64,000 nt of DNA from Erysipelotrichaceae bacterium (GTDB lineage: Bacteria; Bacillota_I; Bacilli_A; Erysipelotrichales; Erysipelotrichaceae). Under the pieces are notes generated by a model that did no database searches, had not been told where the DNA came from, and was given only the letters and a program-made list of their open reading frames with translations. The stretch is from positions 62,001 to 126,000 of the forward strand of contig JAFRKI010000001.1 in assembly GCA_017431825.1 (NCBI GenBank), in the 5' to 3' direction. Every line of letters begins with the position of its first letter. Position 1 is the stretch's first letter. Shown here one piece after another: positions 59,153 to 64,000 of the stretch. Both the position numbers and the translations under genes were made by a program.

Positions 59153-60207
59153 AAGTTCTCTATTTCTCTCACTATGTCTTCGATGACCGAATCGTTGGCC
59201 AGCTTTCTGGCGTTCTTCGAAAGTTCAGTGAGTTTCTCTTCATCATTTATTATACTATTGACAGCCTCGTTAAGGGATGAAGCGGTCAGGTCTTTTTCTT
59301 CGATCATCAGGGCCGCGCCTTCATCGACCAGCGACTTGGCGTTGTAGTACTGGTGGTTGTTAGGAACATAAGGCGAAGGGATGAGGATGGAAGGCATCCC
59401 TAAGGAGATTATCTCGCAAAGGGTCGTGGCTCCCGCTCTTGATACCAGCAGATCGCTGGAACGCATGACCCGGATGCCGTCGATCCTTTCAAAGATCTTC
59501 AGATAGTCCTTCTCTTCCACCGCTTCCCTGTCCTTTTCATAGTATTCCTTACCGGTGGCATAGACTACCTGATAGGAACCGTCCAGAAGCGTGAAGTAAT
59601 CAAGAAGTATCTTATTGACGGTCTCCGAACCTAAGGAGCCCATGAAGATGACCACGGTCTTCTTATCGGGATCAAGACCCAGCTTTCTTAAGGTGTCGTC
59701 ATCCTTCTTTATCCTCAGGGCTCTGTAGCTTTGCGGATTGCCCAGGATCAGCGTATGCGGATTTTTGAACTGTGCGCTGTCTTCCTTGTAGGAGCCGATG
59801 ACCAGATCCACCTTTTTATCGAGGAACTTGTTGGCCTTGCCCGCAAAGGAGTTCTGTTCATGGATGACCGTCTTCTGCCCCAGGGATCTGCCGGCCAGGA
59901 CGACCGGTATCGATATGTAGTTGCCAAAACCGATGACCATGTCAAAGCCTTTGAGCAGCTTCTTACACCTGAAATAGGCCTTAAAGATGCTTAAGACGCT
60001 TCTTATCTTATTGATGTATCCGCCCTGGGTCGATACGACGTCCAGCGGTATGAACTCGAATTCGGTCTTGGGGATGATATCCTTTTCCATCCGGTCATAG
60101 GAACCGAAAAAGACGATCTCATGTCCCCTGTCCTTCAATGCTTCAGCTAATGTAAGTGCCGGATATATATGACCGCCGGTACCTCCGGCAGCAATCGCGA
60201 TTTTCAT
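59149..60207 (-). CDS. murG: UDP-GlcNAc transferase MurG
   Basis: A 352-residue GT-B glycosyltransferase that converts lipid I to lipid II. IAIAAGGTGGHIYPALTLAEAL is the N-terminal GTGGH signature, and GAGALTLCE in other MurG proteins corresponds to SRAGATTLCEIISLGMPSILIPSPY here, which binds UDP-GlcNAc; NSFAGKANKFL follows the acceptor loop. First gene of the murG-murB-divIB unit. TAAAAT lies seven bases before the ATG, so the mRNA may be leaderless. The other cell-wall cluster genes (mraY, murD, ftsW, ftsZ) are not in this window. Confidence 0.93.
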   Translation of the reverse strand: MKIAIAAGGTGGHIYPALTLAEALKDRGHEIVFFGSYDRMEKDIIPKTEFEFIPLDVVSTQGGYINKIRSVLSIFKAYFRCKKLLKGFDMVIGFGNYISIPVVLAGRSLGQKTVIHEQNSFAGKANKFLDKKVDLVIGSYKEDSAQFKNPHTLILGNPQSYRALRIKKDDDTLRKLGLDPDKKTVVIFMGSLGSETVNKILLDYFTLLDGSYQVVYATGKEYYEKDREAVEEKDYLKIFERIDGIRVMRSSDLLVSRAGATTLCEIISLGMPSILIPSPYVPNNHQYYNAKSLVDEGAALMIEEKDLTASSLNEAVNSIINDEEKLTELSKNARKLANDSVIEDIVREIENL

Positions 60208-60214
60208 AATAGTA

Positions 60215-60220
60215 ATTTTA
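60215..60220 (-). promoter_or_regulatory. -10 box of murG, leaderless spacing
   Basis: TAAAAT on the minus strand, seven bases (TACTATT) before ATG 60207. The hairpin of the upstream gene ends right before it. Confidence 0.45.
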
Positions 60221-60229
60221 TCATTAATA

Positions 60230-60253
60230 AAAAGAGAATTAAACTTCTCTTTT
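60230..60253 (-). terminator. Terminator of the 85-residue membrane protein gene
   Basis: Minus strand AAAAGAGAA - GTTTAA - TTCTCTTTT then TATT; the stop codon sits in the loop. Confidence 0.75.
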
Positions 60254-60496
60254 CAGGTCTTCATGTATGTTTCCCTTAAGCCTCAGCCTGGGCTTTATCG
60301 GCAGCAGATCCAACAGCAGATAGGTAATGAGCGGATTTATGAACAGCAGACAGATCACCATCATCACGTAGTGGAAGACGTGGCCCGTCGAGATGATGTC
60401 CAAAAGATGAGTCAGAAAGAAAAACTCGATCAGTCCCAGCAGGACATAGCACGCAAAAGAAGCGAAGATATAGATAAGACGGTATGACGTTTTCAT
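60239..60496 (-). CDS. Small membrane protein, function unknown
   Basis: An 85-residue protein with two hydrophobic helices (about 7-29 and 41-65) and a basic C-terminal tail. No family recognised. The start shares one base with the repressor gene's stop codon (60496), so it is translated with the S24 repressor. It is the second gene of that minus-strand unit. Confidence 0.55.
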   Translation of the reverse strand: MKTSYRLIYIFASFACYVLLGLIEFFFLTHLLDIISTGHVFHYVMMVICLLFINPLITYLLLDLLPIKPRLRLKGNIHEDLKREV

Positions 60497-61086
60497 CAGA
60501 AGAACACCTTGCTGTGAAGCACCCTTCCCAGTATCTTCAGTTCATCTTCTTTGAATCTGCGGTCCTTGTATCGGCGGTTGGCAGCCTTCAGGGTTATGCC
60601 GTTTTCATCGATATTGAATCTCTTGATGGTGACTTCGTTGTTGTCCAGAAGAAAGACGCCGATCTCGTTGTTGTCAAGATAATCCTGCTTCCTGACATAG
60701 ACGATGTCACCGTCAGCTATCCTGTCATCGATCATGGAATCGCCCTTTACCTTGAGATAGAAGTATTCTCCCGGCCTGTATTCGCTGCTGTTGAGATACT
60801 CATAGCCCAGTATCTCTTCATTGGCATACATGTCATAGCCGGCCTTTACTTCACCCAGTACCGGTACGGCCACCTTGTCGCTTGTCAGGTCGACGTTCAG
60901 GAGATGGTCAAGTTCCACATTGAAGATCTGAGCCAGTCTGTTGAGGTTCTCGACCTTGGGAAAGGCAGTACCGTCTTCCCACTTCTGGACGGTGGTGAAG
61001 GACTTGTAGCCGAAGAGCCCGGCCAGGTCGCTTTGAGACATGTTGTTGCTGCGTCTGAGGTATCTGAGATTCTCTTTGAACTTCAT
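60496..61086 (-). CDS. HTH repressor with LexA-like S24 self-cleavage domain
   Basis: A 196-residue protein. Residues 5-60 form an XRE helix-turn-helix (MSQSDLAGLFGYKSFTTVQKWEDG) and residues 75-196 an S24 peptidase domain: cleavage site A82-G83 (EVKAGYDM), nucleophile S117 in GDSMID, base K155 in VTIKRF. Proteins with this build (HdiR-like) repress DNA-damage genes until RecA triggers self-cleavage. It is divergent from a Y-family polymerase and shares a 76-bp promoter region with two direct repeats. Its -10 (TATCAT) is six bases before the ATG, so it is probably leaderless. Confidence 0.88.
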   Translation of the reverse strand: MKFKENLRYLRRSNNMSQSDLAGLFGYKSFTTVQKWEDGTAFPKVENLNRLAQIFNVELDHLLNVDLTSDKVAVPVLGEVKAGYDMYANEEILGYEYLNSSEYRPGEYFYLKVKGDSMIDDRIADGDIVYVRKQDYLDNNEIGVFLLDNNEVTIKRFNIDENGITLKAANRRYKDRRFKEDELKILGRVLHSKVFF

Positions 61087-61092
61087 AACTTT

Positions 61093-61121
61093 ATGATAGA
61101 GAATAATAGAATTTTTTTCAA
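61093..61121 (-). promoter_or_regulatory. Promoter of the S24 repressor gene
   Basis: -35 TTGAAA (61121-61116), 17-bp spacer, -10 TATCAT (61098-61093), then AAAGTT and the ATG. The -35 overlaps operator repeat 1. Confidence 0.65.
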
Positions 61122-61151
61122 GTTGTTATTGTACTGGAATATTTTTCAAGT
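61114..61151. promoter_or_regulatory. Two 10-bp direct repeats, likely repressor operators
   Basis: TTTTTCAAGT occurs at 61114-61123 and 61142-61151, 28 bp apart. The first covers the repressor gene's -35 box; the second abuts the polymerase gene's -10 box. This would let one protein repress both promoters. Confidence 0.55.
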
Positions 61152-61156
61152 ATAAT
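61129..61156 (+). promoter_or_regulatory. Promoter of the Y-family polymerase gene, leaderless spacing
   Basis: -35 TTGTAC (61129-61134), 16-bp spacer, -10 TATAAT (61151-61156), then TAAAGT and ATG 61163, six bases. Confidence 0.7.
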
Positions 61157-61162
61157 TAAAGT

Positions 61163-62407
61163 ATGAAAAAGGTGATACTGCACTGTGATCTCAACTGTTT
61201 CTATGCATCCGTGGAAATGCTCTATCATCCGGAACTGCGGGATGTGCCGATGGCCATCGCCGGCGATCCGGAAAACAGGCACGGGATCATCCTGGCCAAG
61301 AACGTACTGGCCAAAAGGAAAGGGGTCAAGACGGCGGAAGCCATCTTTGAAGCCAGAAACAAGTGCCCTGACCTGCTGATAAGAACACCGGACTATGATT
61401 CCTACATGTATTATTCAGCCAAGGTCAGAAGCCTTTACTATGAATATACGGACAGGGTCGAATCCTTCGGACCCGATGAATGCTGGCTGGACATAACTTC
61501 CAGCATCCGTTATTTCGGTTCCATCAAGGTCATCGTCGAAGAGATCTTAAGAAGAGTCAGGGAAGAGATCGGTCTTACCCTGAGCATCGGCGTTTCCAGC
61601 AACAAGATCTGGGCAAAACTGGGCAGCGATATCGCCAGCGAGGATTCCTACTTCGTGATAAGCAGGCTGGAGGATATCGAAGGGCTGCCGGCCGGAGATC
61701 TCCTCAACGTCGGCTATCATACCTATGAAAAGCTCAAGTCCTACGGTCTTTATACCATCGGTGATATCGCCAGGTCATCACCGAAGTACATGAAAGGCAT
61801 CCTGGGCAAGAACGGCGAAACGCTGTGGTATTTCGCGAACGGCTATGACTTAAGCGAAGTCAAAAGATATGACGATGAAGACGAGGTCATCAAAAGCATC
61901 GGCAACTCCACCACTACGGTCAGGGACGTCTATGACATGGACGATCTGAAACTGGTCCTGACGGTCCTCTCTGACTCCGTGGCTTCCCGGATCAAGGACG
62001 AGGGAATGTTCTTCAAGACGGTCCATCTGAGCCTCAGAGACAAAAATCTGAACTGGAGAGGAGTCCAGACCAGTCTTAAGGAAAACAGCGATCTGGCCAG
62101 GGACATCTTCGATAATGCCATCATCCTCTTCATGAAGAACGGCTTTGACTTCCGTGTGCCCTACCGTTCCATCGGCGTCTCCGTAAGCAATCTTTCTTAC
62201 CGAAAGGAAAGCAGCAACATCGACCTTTACGGTCATGCGGACTATTCCCTGAAGGAAAAGAAAAAGGACCTGGCTCTGGAAGACATCAGAAGAAGGTTCG
62301 GCTATCATTCCATCGGTTCCTTAAGAGTCCTGGAAGACGAGGAGCTCTCGGCCTTCGATCCCAAAAGTGAACACCTTACCTACCCCGTAAGCTATTTTGG
62401 GAGGTAA
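61163..62407 (+). CDS. Y-family DNA polymerase (DinB/UmuC group)
   Basis: A 414-residue translesion polymerase. It opens VILHCDLNCFYASVEM with the first catalytic Asp, has SFGPDECWLDIT with the second Asp and Glu, and the thumb/little-finger region follows with helix-hairpin-helix SYGLYTIGDIARSS. It copies past DNA lesions at low fidelity. It is divergent from the S24 repressor and is probably induced by DNA damage. An 82-residue protein follows three bases later. It lacks a clear clamp-binding QxxLF tail that I can see. Confidence 0.9.
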   Translation: MKKVILHCDLNCFYASVEMLYHPELRDVPMAIAGDPENRHGIILAKNVLAKRKGVKTAEAIFEARNKCPDLLIRTPDYDSYMYYSAKVRSLYYEYTDRVESFGPDECWLDITSSIRYFGSIKVIVEEILRRVREEIGLTLSIGVSSNKIWAKLGSDIASEDSYFVISRLEDIEGLPAGDLLNVGYHTYEKLKSYGLYTIGDIARSSPKYMKGILGKNGETLWYFANGYDLSEVKRYDDEDEVIKSIGNSTTTVRDVYDMDDLKLVLTVLSDSVASRIKDEGMFFKTVHLSLRDKNLNWRGVQTSLKENSDLARDIFDNAIILFMKNGFDFRVPYRSIGVSVSNLSYRKESSNIDLYGHADYSLKEKKKDLALEDIRRRFGYHSIGSLRVLEDEELSAFDPKSEHLTYPVSYFGR

Positions 62408-62410
62408 AAC

Positions 62411-62659
62411 ATGAAAAGAAAATATGTCGATGTGATATGTCTCAATGATCAGGCCGGCAACATCAAGCCCCTGTATCTGATCTGGGACAACGAACGCAAG
62501 ATACCCATCCTGAAGGTAAAGGAGATCTGTCCGCGGGCTTCTCTGAAGGTAGGAGGTTCAGGTCTTAGATATACCTGTCTTTTTGACTCCAACCGGATCA
62601 GACACCTCTATTATGACCGGGGCAAATGGTACGTGGAACTCAATGACAACGTGCTATAA
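62411..62659 (+). CDS. Small protein in the Y-family polymerase operon, function unknown
   Basis: An 82-residue soluble protein that reads KRKYVDVICLNDQAGNIKPLYLIWDNERK at its start and RHLYYDRGKWYVEL at its end. I associate this layout (YVDV, IxPLxIxW, RxYW near the end) with a small family often found beside translesion polymerases in Bacillota, but I cannot name it with certainty. It begins three bases after the polymerase stop; GGGAGG at 62399-62404 lies six bases ahead. An accessory role in the damage response is inferred from the operon. Confidence 0.65.
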   Translation: MKRKYVDVICLNDQAGNIKPLYLIWDNERKIPILKVKEICPRASLKVGGSGLRYTCLFDSNRIRHLYYDRGKWYVELNDNVL

Positions 62660-62679
62660 TCACGGTAAGGAGAAAGCAT

Positions 62680-63582
62680 ATGTATGATGTCATTATAATC
62701 GGCGGCGGACCGGCAGGTCTGACTGCAGCCATCTATGCCACCAGAGCCAGTCTTAAGACTCTGGTCATCGAGAACGAAGCCTTCGGCGGCAAGCTCAGTA
62801 AAACATACGAAATAGAAAACTATCCGGGATTCAGCAGGATCAGCGGCAGCGAGCTGGCGGATTCCCTGCTTGCGCATGCCAGGTCTTTCGGTGCGAAGAT
62901 CATAAACGGAACGGTAAAAAGGATAGCAGACGGAAAGATAAAGAAAGTCATCCTGGAGGACGATGAAGAGCTGGAGGCAAAGACGCTCATCATCGCCACC
63001 GGCACCAAGGAAAAGCATCTTGACGTACCGCATTCCGAAGAATATACCGGCAGAGGCATATCCTACTGTGCCGTATGCGACGGTTTCTTTTACCGTAAGA
63101 AGGACGTCGTGGTCATAGGCGGCGGCAATTCCGCTCTGGAAGAAGCACTGTTTCTTTCTTCCGTTGCCGATAAAGTCTATATCGTCATCAGAAGAGACGT
63201 CTTCAGAGCCGATGCCTCAGTCATCGAAAAAGTCAGGAATAACGAAAAGATCGAAGTCATTACCAGACACCTTCCTGAAGAGCTCGTGATCGAGGAGGGA
63301 AAGATAACAGGTCTTAAAATAAAAGACGTCGATACGGGTGAAAGCAGCGTAATAAAATGCAGCGGCATCTTCCCGTATATCGGTGCCCTTCCCAATACCT
63401 CATTCATCGATCTGGATATCCTCGATGAAAACGGCTATATCATCGCCGACAAGGACATGCGGACTGCACTGGAAGGCATCTATGCGGCGGGTGACGTCAT
63501 AAGGAAAGATCTCAGACAGGTAGTGACGGCCGCCAATGACGGAGCCATCGCTGCCAGCTCAGCTGCAAACTATCTCAAATAA
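62680..63582 (+). CDS. trxB: Thioredoxin reductase
   Basis: A 300-residue FAD/NADPH enzyme that reduces thioredoxin. The FAD-binding start VIIIGGGPAGLTAAIYATRA, redox motif CAVCDG, NADPH-binding VVIGGGNSALEEALFL and the C-terminal GIYAAGDV are all present. AAGGAG lies six bases before the ATG. It may be transcribed with the polymerase and small gene or from its own promoter. Ends at a strong terminator. Confidence 0.93.
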   Translation: MYDVIIIGGGPAGLTAAIYATRASLKTLVIENEAFGGKLSKTYEIENYPGFSRISGSELADSLLAHARSFGAKIINGTVKRIADGKIKKVILEDDEELEAKTLIIATGTKEKHLDVPHSEEYTGRGISYCAVCDGFFYRKKDVVVIGGGNSALEEALFLSSVADKVYIVIRRDVFRADASVIEKVRNNEKIEVITRHLPEELVIEEGKITGLKIKDVDTGESSVIKCSGIFPYIGALPNTSFIDLDILDENGYIIADKDMRTALEGIYAAGDVIRKDLRQVVTAANDGAIAASSAANYLK

Positions 63583-63605
63583 AAAAGAGACGCAGGTCTC
63601 TTTTT
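63582..63605. terminator. Bidirectional terminator after trxB
   Basis: AAAAAGAGAC - GCAG - GTCTCTTTTT with A and T runs. Confidence 0.9.
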
Positions 63606-64000
63606 ATTCGCTCTTTTCAAACACGCATTTATCGGTCCGTTCATTGCCGGAACCGGTCCAGTACAGATCGGAATCGACTATCTCGAAGTATCCTGCACCG
63701 TAATCATATTCCTGAACGGTCTGCTCTTCACCTTTACTGGAGGTGATGGTGGTATGAAGTACTTCATCATAGACCAGACGGTCCCCTTCATATCTTACGA
63801 ACATGACCCACTCCTCATATTCCTTCGTCGAATTGGCACGGATGACGTCGATGATGATATTGTCGTCGACCACGCTGACTTCCGCCTGGAAACGCGGGGA
63901 GGAACTGTCGAAATAGGAACCTTCAAGGCTCTTCATCTTATCACTGTAGACGTTCCTGTTGACGCTGTCTCTGGTCTTTTCCACGAATTCGGAGAAGCTG
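63604..64000 (-). CDS. Hypothetical protein, 5' end beyond the window
   Basis: A frame open to the right edge of the window, stop at 63604. At least 132 residues are seen. The GTG at 63984 is likely internal because the same frame continues upstream as SFSEFVEK. The visible part (LEGSYFDSSSPRFQAEVSVVD, VMFVRYEGDRLVYDE) looks like a small beta-sheet domain, as in lipoproteins of unknown function. Start, signal and family are not determinable. Confidence 0.55.
   Translation of the reverse strand, partial: SFSEFVEKTRDSVNRNVYSDKMKSLEGSYFDSSSPRFQAEVSVVDDNIIIDVIRANSTKEYEEWVMFVRYEGDRLVYDEVLHTTITSSKGEEQTVQEYDYGAGYFEIVDSDLYWTGSGNERTDKCVFEKSE

Noticed and set aside
1..64000. Prophage, integron or insertion sequence
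   Set aside because: No integrase, transposase, phage structural genes, long terminal repeats or attachment duplications were seen; the S24 repressor is paired with a repair polymerase and not with phage genes.

Overview
The window is a stretch of core chromosome from a Gram-positive member of the Bacillota, most likely an anaerobe of the Erysipelotrichia or a neighbouring class. The evidence is a DivIB/FtsQ-MurB-MurG cell-wall block, a class B sortase, a T-box leader, strong AAGGAGG ribosome sites on many genes, U-tailed hairpin terminators between most convergent genes, an Rnf-type respiratory complex, and many cytosolic hydrolases. Base composition looks moderate by eye and was not computed. 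I see no phage, insertion sequence, integrase or CRISPR array. The outermost genes are cut by the window edges: the helicase at the left and a hypothetical protein at the right.

Layout. 1-8.5 kb: PcrA-type helicase (partial), GtrA protein, rRNA-type methyltransferase, RluA pseudouridine synthase, a VanY-like protein that has lost its zinc ligands, a double-thioredoxin lipoprotein, patatin, rhomboid protease and GNAT. 8.6-10.3 kb: a family 2 glycosidase. 10.3-17 kb: a complete rnfCDGEA cluster with a very short rnfB, a newly noticed 58-residue Cys-rich membrane protein between rnfA and rnfB, NusG-II and Gx-transporter genes, and a divergent apbE flavin transferase. 18.2-20.7 kb: metal-efflux operon (HMA chaperone, P-type ATPase, ArsR repressor) behind a 9-bp inverted-repeat operator. 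20.7-27.5 kb: lipid-related genes (lysophospholipase-like hydrolase, acyl-CoA ligase, CAT-fold acyltransferase homologue, zinc phospholipase C, UMF1 transporter, second patatin). 27.6-30 kb: an 825-residue adenosine-deaminase protein with a C-terminal DprA/SLOG-like domain. 30-38 kb: aminotransferase, cyclophilin, and the divergent aspartate-to-threonine pathway (asd, aspartokinase, hom on minus; thrC, thrB, ACT regulator on plus). 38-43.6 kb: a lipoprotein, a glycerophosphodiesterase and a 1277-residue protein that is almost entirely coiled coil. 43.7-44.5 kb: nine tRNA genes in one transcript. 44.6-50 kb: small metabolic genes, deoD and a lipoprotein class B sortase. 50-54.5 kb: amino-acid ABC transporter plus M14 carboxypeptidase behind a T-box whose specifier reads as CGC (Arg) and an Arg-rich leader peptide. 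54.5-57.4 kb: hydrolase, PepO and tRNA-Ser. 57.5-60.2 kb: ftsQ, murB, murG. 60.2-62.7 kb: S24 repressor divergent from a Y-family polymerase, an SOS-like pair. 62.7-64 kb: trxB and a partial gene.

The most noteworthy points are: (1) the arginine-looking dual leader (T-box followed by the peptide MRRQRRKQVRVI) on the transporter operon; (2) the deaminase-SLOG fusion; (3) the giant coiled-coil protein; (4) the catalytically dead VanY homologue; (5) the short RnfB with its Cys-rich neighbour; and (6) at least ten genes whose -10 box lies only 6-7 bases before the start codon, which predicts leaderless mRNAs alongside Shine-Dalgarno genes. All functional claims are read from sequence motifs without database searches.
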